From positions 558,001 through 622,000 of the forward strand of contig OZ037923.1 of the NCBI GenBank assembly GCA_964035575.1: a DNA stretch of 64,000 bases, written 5' to 3'. The notes beneath the pieces were generated by a model. The model had not been told where the DNA came from, did no database searches, and saw nothing but the letters and a program-made list of their open reading frames with translations. Made by a program: the position numbers and the translations under genes. This DNA is from Rhynchopus sp. YZ270_cl-10. Lineage: Eukaryota > Euglenozoa > Diplonemea > Diplonemida > Diplonemidae. Numbering within the stretch: the stretch's first letter is position 1; the number at the start of each line of letters is the position of its first letter. Shown piece after piece: positions 43,372-53,625 of the stretch.

Positions 43372-46300
43372 TTACACTTCAACCATTCCCCGTTTCAATG
43401 GGGATAATGGTGGGTTGTACTGCGAACGCTGATAATGCTCGAGAGAAGCGGAGAGGAGGTGGGGGCGGGGTGGAGGGGCTGGGGCAGAGTAGGACATTTC
43501 ATTCACCGAACTTGAACTCAAGCAGGAGAACTCCACACTTGCCCCCATCTGCGACGACGACTGCGAATGAAACGACGACCCGGGTCCCCTACGCCCACTG
43601 TCACTCCCTCTTTCACTCCCACGCCCTAAGAGGGCTTGGCTCGACGCGCTTTCAACCCCGGCAGCCCCTCGGCCAAGACCATAATGCGCGGTCACCTCCT
43701 CCTGCTTCAACTCTGTGAGGCCACCATCATCCGCAACAACGTGCCTTCCGTTGAGCGAGGTACGGTACCGTATCGAGACGTAGTCGTCATAACTCTCACG
43801 CATGCCTCCACAGCATAGCATATGCTGGATGTATCCGCAGGGGCCTTTTGTTGCGCCTTCTCCTCCGCGCCAGACGTTCCATTCGTCGATGAAGAAGATG
43901 AGCAAATCAGACAAGGCCTTTCCAGTAATAAGGTACACCACGCAGACAGCGACGTAGCCGGCATAAATGGAGGAGTCGTCTTCGGTGGGCACATCGGTTC
44001 CCATGGCGTGGATGATGAATCCCATCATGACAACTTCGGAGAGAACGATCAAGGTTTCGAGAATGTTTTCGAATAATGTCAGATACGGTCGGAGAACGAG
44101 GAGGAGCAGGGCGAATATGCACAGTACCGATTCTATTAGAGCCGCCTTCATCCAACAGAGGTCATTCGTCTTCGGCGACCACGCGCCTACCGCACCAAGC
44201 GCAAACGTCGCTGCAAGCTCGCATACCATAAAATACCTGGTATGCCTTTTGTATCCATCAAAGAACAAATGGTTCAACTCACACCATGCAGTGCTATGCC
44301 GGGTACCCCCTCCGACCCACTCTTGGGTGCCCCAGAAGAAGCGGCGGAAAAACCCTCCTGGTTCCTCTACCGCAAGAACGTTCGCATGGTTGACACAACG
44401 TTTTGCAACCCAAAATGCGTAGGTCGGGATGCCTATGAGAAATACTAAGAGGTCGCAGATGCCAAGAAATTTGTAAAATGGGGTGGAGTACATAATGGCA
44501 GAGGCGCAGGAGAGCGAGGCACCGCCGTAAAGGAAGGTAGCGGGGAGGAGGATCCAGCCGAAGCGGGCGCGGGCGAAGAGGAAGGTGGCGTCGCGCTTTG
44601 TGACCTTCGAGTTGATGACAACCAAGGACGGTTTTGAGAGCGCCGTCGCGTCGTCGACATCGTGCGCGACAGTCGCCACCGCACGCCCCGCCGTTCTGTT
44701 CTTCCGCAGTCTACACCACATCACCCCGATCGCCATAAGACAGATCAACAACAGCGTACCCTGAATCGCTATGCTTCCTACAATCGCCCCGTTTACTTGA
44801 CGCAGATCTGGGTCGTCTCCTACCTCAAGCCCTAAGGGGTTAAGTGTACGGTCCAATTTGGTTGGTCCATCTGTAGGGCAAAGCTGGGTAAGAACTGAGA
44901 GACGTGCGAGAGACCCTCCGGTTGTAGGCGACATTGCGCCGGCGCCGAGAAGCGCGCTGGCACCGACGACTCCGGCGACGGCAGCGGTGGCGGTTTCTTT
45001 GCGTGCTACGAAGTCCTCTTGGTTGGGGAGCTCATTGGGCTGGCTTTGGACGATAACGTCTTCGGTGGTGGTGCACACTCCGGCAGTGCAGTCGCAGTGC
45101 ATCCCTTCTCCCGAAGAGGAAGTAGTAGGGGACGCAGAAGGGCAGAGAATGTCCGCAGACGCGGCGGGGAAGTAGGCGGTGCTCAGGCTGAGGGTGATCT
45201 TCTCGCTGTGCGGGGCGTAGGCGCGGTAGTCTGGGTCGTGGAGAGTCACCTCGATGGCGGTTTCGGTGGGCTGTGCGCGGATGAAGGCACTGCTCTTAAT
45301 AGAGCTGGATGCAATGCCGTGCTTTGAGTCGGAGGGGCTTTTGTCGGTGGTCTGTGGAGAAAGGGTGGTTGGAAAAAAAAGTTGAAATACAAAGCCCTCA
45401 TGACAGTGTACCTTAAAGAAAGTGAAGCTATTAATGCAGGCACCGACTGACCCACGATGCCAGCCTCGGATGTACAAAGAAATGAATGGAGGTCGTGTCC
45501 GATTGGGTTAAAAAATGTACGAAAACCTCCGGATAAAAATGTGAGAGAAATGTGCCTCTGGAGGAAGTATTGAGCACGTACGTACTCACCATTGCATCGC
45601 AAATGTTATGCTTTGGCCACATGCTTCGGAACATATAGAACGCAAATCCATACCAAAGTGATGCAAGGAACTTCGTCGCATGTCATCGTTTTGGAGCCGT
45701 CGTGCAGCACCTTGGAACCGCCAGGCCACATGACACGCACCTGCAGATCCTTGCCAAGCGTGCCCGGCGGCGCAAGCGCACCAAGCTCAAACGTAAGCAC
45801 ACTCCCGCCTGCCTCTTGAATGCCTTTCGAAGAGAGCCCCCCGCCCTCACCTGCCGTGTTCACACTCGCACGGTCCAGCAGCGCTGTGGCAAGCGCTGCG
45901 GGCGCGCCGGTAGGTAGTGGCGGGGGCACATCTGTCGCAGGCACGTCTGTGGGCGCCACGGTGGGCGCTGCCGTGGGGGGCACGACCGTTGCTGGAGGTG
46001 CTGTGAGCGGTGCTGCGGTCTTTGGGGCGTCTGTTGCAGGCGCATCTGTGGGTGGTGCATCGGTCGACGGCGCAGACGTCGGCGGTGAAAGCGTCTGAGG
46101 CGCATCAGTTGCCGGTGGCAGCGTCGGCGGTGCCAGCGTCCTTGGTGCGTCTGTCGGCGGCGACAGCGTAAGTGGTGCAAGCGACGTCGGGCCTGCAGTA
46201 GCAGGCGCATCCGTCAGTGGCACCATCGTCAAGGGAGGTTCCGTTAACGGTGCCACCGTGGGTGGTACATCTGTCAACGGAGGTTCTGTCGGTGGCGACA

Positions 46301-47240
46301 GTGTTGGTGGTGCAGGGGTCGGTGGAGACGGCGTCGGCGGTGATGGTGTAGGTGGTGCCGGAGTAGGTGGCGAAGGTGTTGGTGGTGATGGTGTCGGGGG
46401 TGCCGGCGTAGGAGGGGACGGTGTAGGTGGTGATGGGGTAGGTGGTGCGTCGGTTGCAGGCCAGGGTGTCGGTGGTGCGGCTGTGGCGGGCCATGGGGTT
46501 GGTGGAGCTGGGGTTGGGGGGGACGGTGTTGGGGGTGACGGTGTCGGCGGCGACGGTGTTGGTGGGGATGGAGTGGGTGGCGCTGGCGTCGGTGGAGCTG
46601 GGGTTGGTGGCGACGGTGTCGGGGGAGCAGGAGTTGGTGGTGACGGTGTTGGCGGCGAAGGCGTCGGTGGTGCAGGTGTAGGTGGCGATGGTGTTGGGGG
46701 TGACGGAGTGGGTGGCGCCGGCGTCGGTGGGGCTGGGGTTGGTGGTGACGGTGTCGGAGGAGCAGGAGTTGGAGGTGACGGTGTTGGCGGCGACGGTGTC
46801 GGTGGCGAAGGCGTTGGTGGTGCAGGTGTCGGCGGCGACGGTGTTGGGGCTAGTGTCGGTGGTGCCGGCGTAGGTGGTGAAGGCGTCGGTGGTGCTGGCG
46901 TAGGTGGCGACAATGTTGGCGGCGCAACTGTAGGCGGAGCCCCTGTCGCTGGCCACGGTGTTGGGGGAGCAGCTGTTGGCGGCGCCCCTGTCGGCGGCGC
47001 ACCTGTTGCCGGCCACGGTGTTGGGGGTGCCGGTGTGGGTCGGGGCGGCAACGGCAAGGCTGGTGGTGTGGGTGGTGTGGGTGGCGACGGAGGTGTGGGA
47101 CACCCAGGCACGGGCACTGCGTTCTGTGCACCTGCCTCCCTTCTCAGCGCGACTTCATCTCTGCGCACCACTGGGCAGAAGGCTTCACCTGCGGTCCACA
47201 CACATATGAACAGGATGGCACGCATACCCCGCCCAGACAT
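43372..47240 (-). CDS. Pro/Thr-stalked multi-pass membrane protein
   Basis: Exon 1 47240-45654 (529 codons), intron 45653-45352, exon 2 45351-43372; 1,188 residues. An N-terminal signal peptide (MRAILFICVWTAGEAF) is followed by about 370 residues of PPTPSPPTPA-type repeats (46.0-47.1 kb). Next come a folded region with cysteines (MTCDEVPC; HCDCTAGVC) and one helix (GTLLLICLMAIGVMW). The C-terminal half has five or more further helices, including FGWILLPATFLYGGASL and AALIESVLCIFALLLLVLRP. The layout recalls stalked receptor-like or TRP-like proteins of flagellates; family not assigned. The ATG lies 6 nt after the acceptor CTAACACAG. Confidence 0.8.
45352..45653 (-). other. Intron made of stacked modules
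   Basis: Donor ACTTTG|GTATGG, acceptor TTCTCCACAG|ACC, phase 0, 302 nt. Inside, in order of transcription: a B/E-like piece (CCTCCAGAGGCACATTT); a D module starting GTACATCCGAGG and ending TTCTTTAAG; then directly a C module starting GTACACTGTCATGAGGGC with its T-tract and final AG. The D and C units both have GT...AG limits and meet as AAG|GTAC. Confidence 0.85.
46000..47110 (-). repeat. Coding minisatellite for PPTPSPPTPA repeats
   Basis: 15- to 30-bp units of the type GGTGGTGACGGTGTCGG (plus strand) run through the stalk of the 43372-47240 gene. Third-position variety between units shows selection for the peptide pattern. The plus-strand frame reading GGVGGDG is its shadow. Confidence 0.85.
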
Positions 47241-47930
47241 CGCCTCCTGTGTTAGTATGGTTGTGTGGTCCGTAGACGATGTTTTGGGGGCATGGACAAA
47301 TACAAAAAAAAACAATACTTTTTTTTCTTCCACTCGTTCTATTCAAACTTAATCGCACTAAAGGTTCTTTTCTTTTTGTAAAATCATTGCAAGGCTTTCC
47401 ATTGGAATGGACTCGCAACAACACCCTGTTCCTTAAGAACTGGATTCCCTGCTTCATTTTTTTTGGTCCGACGACCGCATTTTGCCTAAAAGGACAACAC
47501 GGTCTCACCTCTTTCTACCCTTCCCTTTTTACACACGATCTCCTCGTTCATTCCATCTGTCTGCTGTGGATCTGTAATGGCTAAGATAATATAATTACCT
47601 ACAGGATGGAGCGATCTGGAGGAAAAAAAAAAACACACATATTCTCGTCTCCACACATTGAAGATGTAAGGAAAACAAACAAAACGGTCGCGTTTCTTTT
47701 CTTTGCCTCCTTTCACGAAAATGTGCCAACGATACACAAAATTCACAAAAAAAAAAAAATGCGGACAAAAAATAAGACAAAAAGGAAACTTTTGTGATGT
47801 GCTCTCATCTGCGCTACACACATCTTCACACAAAAAAAAAAAGACACATTCTTTTGCAAAAGGGAGGCAGGCAACACTGACGTTTTCATGTACTTCTGAT
47901 GTATTTTAGTCAGGATCACGGCGGACTAGT

Positions 47931-48072
47931 CAGGGGAACTACTAGTGGAACTCCTAGTCGTCACGACTATGTGCTGAACTAGTAGTGTTATATACTGATG
48001 TAACAGTCAGTAGTCGAAAAAAAACACTATATCATTTGGACCAGCAGCACGACTGGTAGTCCCCAGTGACCC
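47931..48072. mobile_element. Possible small TIR element
   Basis: GTCAGGGGAACTACTAGTGG at the left and ACGACTGGTAGTCCCCAGTG at the right are imperfect inverses, and the interior has several CTAGT palindromes. Weak evidence. Confidence 0.35.
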
Positions 48073-49089
48073 GCAGTGATACGCAATATAGCCACCAGGA
48101 GGGGAAAAGGTGGTTTCACATAAGGTGAAGATAAAGCAACCTCTCTTTGTTAAAAAGAAGAAAACATGACAGAATAAGAAAATGTAAGCCTCTGCTGCTT
48201 GGTCACCTTAAAATGGTAGTTGTTGATGCAGGCACCTCCGACGGAGCCACGTCGATGCCATAAAAAAAAAAACATAAGACGAAACGAATCACGGACAAAA
48301 AAAACAAAACACCAAAATACCACAACTATTTGAAAACCCCAGCAACCCTTTTTTTTTTTTCTAGAATTCAGAAATTCAAGAATTTTAAAACTAGAAAAGA
48401 TAGTAAAAAAAAAAATTGCGCCAAGAAAGAGAAAAAAACTTGAGATAAATGAACACATTTTTCGCCATCAATGACAAGGGATTGAGCGGGCAAAAACCAC
48501 AACAAAAAAAAATCATTTGAACGATACCACCCTCACGGCACTGACTCCCGAATTTGGGTATCGAAAAAAACCCCCCAAAAAGATAGTAAACGAGCTACAC
48601 AGAGACCCATCAAAAATAACCCCGATTAGATAGGACAAAGGAAACCATTATTCCACCCTCCTCAATCTGCTCGGTTGTCCTGAAATATTTCACGTATGTC
48701 TCTCGACTGGGTTCTCGCTTAGAGGCGTTCAGCCATAATCCATCCAGTGGTAGCATCACGCACGCATCACGCAATAGACCACAGTCTTCACCTATGCCAA
48801 AACATTTTTTTTTATAAATAATCCATCATCGAGACAACAGAAGAGCTGAAGCGTTACATTGTGCTCAAACTACATGGTCTTTCAGGGAAGCGGCATGCGA
48901 CAACAACGGAGGGTTTAAAACGCTCTCTCCAGAATACATAAAATAACCCCGTTGTTTTTTTTTTAACAACAATTGTTGTCAAAAAAAATTTTCAGTTGGC
49001 GTTGTTGCCACCCCTGCAGAAACAATTTTTTGTTGAACACACAAAGCAAGCGCGCACACCCCAAAAAAGCTTTGGTTGGAAAAGAGTGA

Positions 49090-49170
49090 AATATATATTC
49101 TGTGTTGACATTTTTATTACTGCAATACGCTCCCACTGACTACCTTGGCAAGAGGAAACCTCGTTGAGGC
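49090..49170 (-). repeat. Family H sequence, copy 1
   Basis: On the plus strand, the segment from ATATTCTGTGTTGACATTTT to GGCCAAAAGAG contains ATTACTGCAATACGCTCCCA and GAGGAAACCTCGTTGAGG. The same order recurs at 59655-59731. On the transcribed strand both end in a CACAG-like acceptor (AACACAG/ACCACAG). Confidence 0.7.
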
Positions 49171-49309
49171 CAAAAGAGAAATAAAAATGGACTTGGAATA
49201 CAAAGCCCTCTTCTGTGACCATCCATTTCGAGGTTTACATCAAGAAAAGTTTATAAGATGAATCCTAAGCCTCTCGTGCTTTAGTCTGATTAGATTATTA
49301 TTTGGTTTA

Positions 49310-49833
49310 AACCCCCCTCCCAACTATTGTTTACATCCAGGTATTGTTTACATATAATTATTCACAGCTATTATTTACATCCAATTACTATTTACATTCG
49401 AATTATTTATTTACACCCCCTTTTTTTTTGCCGGTTTTTGGTGACGGGGTGCGGATTCGTGACCAAAAACACAATTTTTTGGAATTTCCGGAATCTGTCC
49501 AGAAAATGGTGGGGTCGATGTTGAAAATTGGACAATTTTTTGACCACTTAAATTTTGGAAAATATGAGCCCGGTCACTAGGTGGGGCCCATTTTCGGCCA
49601 AAAATTTTCACAAAATCCGAGTTTGTAAAATTGACCCTACACCCACATCAATTTCAATACTATACCTCACTTCACCTTCGGTTACCCTACAGGGGAGGTG
49701 TGGAAAATGTAAACAATACATGAGTGATAATTATTTACATGTACTATTTACATTTAAATTATTTACATGTATTATTTACATGCACGAATACTATTTACAT
49801 AAAAATATGTAAACAATAGCTGTGAGGGGGGTT
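49310..49833. mobile_element. TIR element carrying an R1 unit and TATTTACAT repeats
   Basis: The ends AACCCCCCTCCCAACTATTG and CAATAGCTGTGAGGGGGGTT are inverse, each next to TA. Both flanks inside the ends are made of repeated TATTTACATNTA. The centre (about 49430-49700) is an R1 unit. It is probably an R1 insertion into, or capture by, a foldback element. Confidence 0.7.
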
Positions 49834-50547
49834 TATTCATCAGTCATTTGTTTTTTTTATGTTTTTTTTTGTGTGTTTTTTTTGTGCTATTGCTAAGATG
49901 AACCCTAAGCCTCTCGTGCTTTAGTCACCTTCATCACTCACTTTCGTCAAGATCAACAAAAAAGGTCGTGTAAATTTCACGTGGAATCACAGAGAATGAG
50001 AAAAAAAAAAAGGAAGAACATATGCAGTAGCACCGGCTCGTACATCAAACCTGCACCCTGCCACAAGACATTTATTTACAGATCAAGACACTCTTGCTTG
50101 AGGGCAGTAACCACCCCCCCCTCTTGTAAAGTGAAATCGATTGTTTCTCTTGCTGTAGCATGGTAAAAAAAGGGGGGTAGAAAATTGACTAATTTTTTGA
50201 AAAAAAAATAAAAAAAAAGGGGAGAATGTATAAAGTGGTGGGGTTCAGTGAAGCGATTTACCCCTGAGATTTTGGACACTGCCGGAAGGGCAAAAATCAT
50301 ATGTGAAGTTGATAGTGCAAAAACGCCTCTTGGGCGCAGAGCACTTTCCACTCCGCGGGATCTATGAAAAGAAAAGAAAAAAAACTTGAAAGATAAATGA
50401 GCACTCTCGTGCACAAAACATCTGTCGAGTTCAGAAGGGGGAAAAAAAACAGAAAGTGTCGTACCTACAACGGCGTATGAAGGATTTGTGCAGGGCAAAT
50501 CAACAGAGAACAGAACGATTTTGAGCCACTTCTTAAAAAGAAATTCT

Positions 50548-50652
50548 GGTGCTATACGGGGGGCGGGGGTTTTCACAACTTTTCACATCCACATAAGTCA
50601 ATCAATGCTTAGCTTGTATGGGGGTGAAAAGTTGTGAAAACCCGGAGACACC
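50548..50652. mobile_element. Hairpin MITE (GGTGCTATACGG ends), copy 2
   Basis: GGTGCTATACGGGGGG, then TTTTCACAACTTTTCAC and its inverse, ending GGAGACACC. It differs from 39312-39393 in a longer loop. Confidence 0.55.
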
Positions 50653-51474
50653 AAAACCCCTCGTTTCCCCCCGAAGTCTTCTCCTCACAGTCTTACAAAA
50701 GAAAGTAGAGTTGAAATACAAAGCCCTCTCGCCGACAGTGTACCTTTGGTACATGACCAAGGAAAAAAAAACTTGGGGTTAAAAACGAGTACCTTGTGAG
50801 GTATGGTTTTGCTATTCAATCAAATAAAAAAACGACTTTTTTTTTTTTTTTTTTGAAAAACGTACCCTACACAAGCGCGTCTCCCTGGGGGCGTTTCCTC
50901 ACATTAAAAAAAAAGGGGTGAACCTGAGCGTCTCTGTTGGTTAGTTGCCACATTGTCAAAAACAAAAGACTCAAAAGAGTCCCGTAACAGAAGAAAGGGA
51001 ACATTATCATGAAGCAAACAGAAATAAGTCAATTTCATATACTTTCCATTCGAAACGATTGGGTCGAGAGGCTTGTGAAAGGAGGAGCCAAAAAAAAAAA
51101 AGTATAGTGGAGTTCATCTTCGGGTGTCTACACTAATACAACCAAGTTTTCAAAAAAAAAATGGTTTTTCAAAAATAAATAAATCAACATTTGACAAATA
51201 AAAAGACACCGTAAACACAAGATTTTGTGGTCCGTGATAAAGGCCTCAACTCAAAGATAAGTTGAAAAAAAAGGACCTTTTTTTTTTTTTTTTTTTTGAA
51301 ACGGTCACCATATCTTTTCTTGGCAGCAAAATTTTCTTGGCAGCAATTTTAAAATAAAATAAAAAGCAAACAACGTGCATAGGACACGACAACGAAAAAA
51401 AAAAAAAGCAGCGAGGAAGATTATGTTCAGAAAAGGGGTGTGTTCGTGGGTAGGGGGGAAGAATAGGGAGTAGT

Positions 51475-51598
51475 TGTTGATGCAGGCACCTCCAACTGAC
51501 CTACTGTACGTACGTTCACAACAAATAAAAACTGTAGTTATTAATGCAGGCACCTCCGACCGACCCACGTACGATGCCAGCCATCCGGATGAAAGCAC
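51475..51598 (-). repeat. Two family D modules in tandem
   Basis: Minus strand: GTGGGTCGGTCGGAGGTGCC with TGCATTAATAACTACAG, then a second TAGGTCAGTTGGAGGTGCC unit with TGCATCAACAACTAC. Upstream of the first lies the usual TTCATCCGGATGGCTGGC. The tandem copies differ at several sites, so they are not a recent slip. Confidence 0.75.
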
Positions 51599-52464
51599 AA
51601 ATAAAATAAAAATAAAAGGGGTCAGGCTAAGCCACTCCCCCAAAAGAACAGTTACAATTCCTTCTTTTTTTTTTGCCTCGGATGATGTATTTTATTTTTT
51701 TAGCGATTTTGGGAGATTTGGTTCAAACTGTTTTTTTTTGTATTTTCTCCTTTTTATTGTTTTTTTCTAGTTTTGGTTTTAGTTTTAGTTATAATTACCC
51801 CCACCCACCCCCCCCCGCCCACCCACCCATCCTTTGCTCCCAACAAAGGGACAAGGCAATCACAGGGAAAGAAAGACTTACACTGCTGAAGGGGGAAAAA
51901 AAGAGGGGAAATTTTTATGATAAATGTGCCTCTCGCGCATACGCACATCAAAAGAAAGAAAAGTGTATAAGATGACTCTAAGAAGCCTCTCGTGCTTAGT
52001 CACCTTAAAAGAAAAAGGGGATATGGGTCACTTTAGGAAATAACGATAACAACACACAGAGCGTAATGAAAAGCGTTGGAGGGGGGAAAAAAAGGAGTCG
52101 AAAAAAAAAAAAAAGAGAGAAACACTGATACCATGATCCTAATTCGCGCGTTAGGTTACTTCATTTTTGGTGTGTCTAAAAAAAAATTGACTTGAAATAC
52201 AACAGCCCGCTCGTGAAAAGCGTACCTTGGGTGTACCGGGGGCCCCAAAACAATAGTAGTTTGCTGATGCAGGCACCTCCGACTGACCCACTGTGCAATG
52301 CCAGTCATCCGGATGAAAGGAAAAAAAAAACCAAAATAAGATGAAGTATTTATTAACACCTAAGCCTCTCCCGTGCTTCGGCATCTTTTAACAAAAAATG
52401 AAGATAACGCTAAAGGGGGAATCTATATAATTGGGAGAAAATGAAACCCAGATTTTATTTTTTT

Positions 52465-52664
52465 GAAAACTTGGTTGTATTAGTGTAGACACCCGAGGAT
52501 GAACTCCACTATATTTTTTTTTTTGTTGCATCGACCACTTTACACCCTACTGGTACAAAGATTTCGTTTTTTTTGTGTTGTGGCGACAATCACTGGAAAG
52601 TAGCTTTTTTTGATTTTTGAAAACTTGGTTGTATTGGTGCAGAACACCCAAAGGATGAACGGCA
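52465..52664 (+). repeat. Two family F modules on the opposite strand
   Basis: AAAACTTGGTTGTATTAGTG and ACACCCGAGGATGAACTCC at 52465-52512, followed by a T-run, and a diverged second copy at 52614-52664. All other F modules read on the minus strand. A GCATCGACC/CGACAATCAC piece follows each, as at 23307. Confidence 0.7.
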
Positions 52665-53487
52665 CTATAATAATATGTGTTGGTTTACGTATTGTTCAAA
52701 TTTCCCCTATTCTTTTGAAAGCGGTAAAAAAGGGACAAAAGGGGGGTTTCTTTCCTACGCTGATGGTTCTTTCAAAAAGCGCGATTTTCCCCTCCCTCTT
52801 CCTTCTCGACCTCTTCTACACAGCCCCAAAAAACAAACAAAAAACTTTCTATTTTTCAAGCCCAACCCAATTTGGTTCTAAGTTACCCCAATCCCGACCA
52901 GCATCCTCCAAAGCCCTTCACGCTCACGTGGTGAAAAAACGCGATGTGCAGAAAAAGGACAGAGAAAAAAGAAAGAAAAAAAATGGAGGATTGATAGTGA
53001 AAAACCCCGAGGCCTCTGTAGTAAGGTGGTGGGCATGTGCACGATCACAGTGCTGTGTTCGTCATTCCGCTATGCCGTCCTCTACCCGCAAACGAAGGCA
53101 TTGCCGATCCACCGAGTGGTCTGTTGTTTTGGAAGAGATTATTGAATTTTTGTTTTCTTTTGCATTTTTTACTTTATGTCCCGCTCACATACCTCAAAGC
53201 ACCCTCTCCCACGTTAGTCCCTTGCAACGCACCGAGACCCATCTGCGGTACCACCCCACTGAAGGGCGCTGCTGAACCCTGCTGGATATCAGGCGACCTG
53301 AAGGTGAATGCGGAATATGTGATAATCATCATAACTATTTTCCCCTCAAAACAAAATCACTGCTTCACGGACAACGCCGGACACACGAACACGAATAAGA
53401 TTTTATACTACACAACCCCGAAAAAAAATTGTCATTGCAACCTTTTTTGAGCACCGAAATATAGAATGATCGGGGGAGAAAGAAAGA

Positions 53488-53567
53488 AAAGTTTATAAGA
53501 TGATCCTAAGCCTCTCGTGCTTAGTCACCTTATCATATTCGTTATCGCACATCAGCTGCGCTGGCTT
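53488..53567 (-). other. Candidate last exon of the EGF gene plus family A module
   Basis: If the donor at 53668 is used, the acceptor CAAACTTGTAG (exon from 53567) gives the tail GSQRS and a stop. A family A module (GTGACTAAGCACGAGAGGC) begins right after ATATGATAAG at about 53529. Not proven. Confidence 0.3.
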
Positions 53568-53625
53568 CTACAAGTTTGTTGTCAGGGATGATGTCATTTC
53601 CCCAGCCGAAAGAAAAGAAAACGGA

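Larger units (their letters stand above)
47241..53625. other. Gene-free stretch dense in intron-like modules
   Basis: More than 6 kb without a supported gene. Minus-strand modules: A at 48165-48209, 49246-49300, 49886-49932, 51960-52005 and 53488-53525; C at 49188-49225, 50707-50755 and 52185-52235; D at 48214-48262, 51475-51523, 51535-51598 and 52255-52318; E at 50302-50345; B at 50388 and 51917; F at 51105-51155. Two F modules (52465-52512, 52614-52664) are on the plus strand. A TIR element sits at 49310-49833. Small exons cannot be excluded. Confidence 0.55.

Noticed and set aside
46258-47352. Long plus-strand frame of GGVGGDG repeats opposite the Pro-rich exon
   Set aside because: It is the exact antisense of PPTPSPPTPA repeats. 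The minus strand has the signal peptide, splice sites and continuation into exon 2.
47486-47833. Minus-strand frame upstream of the Pro-stalk gene
   Set aside because: Mostly translation of T-tracts (poly-Phe), probably leader or intron sequence.
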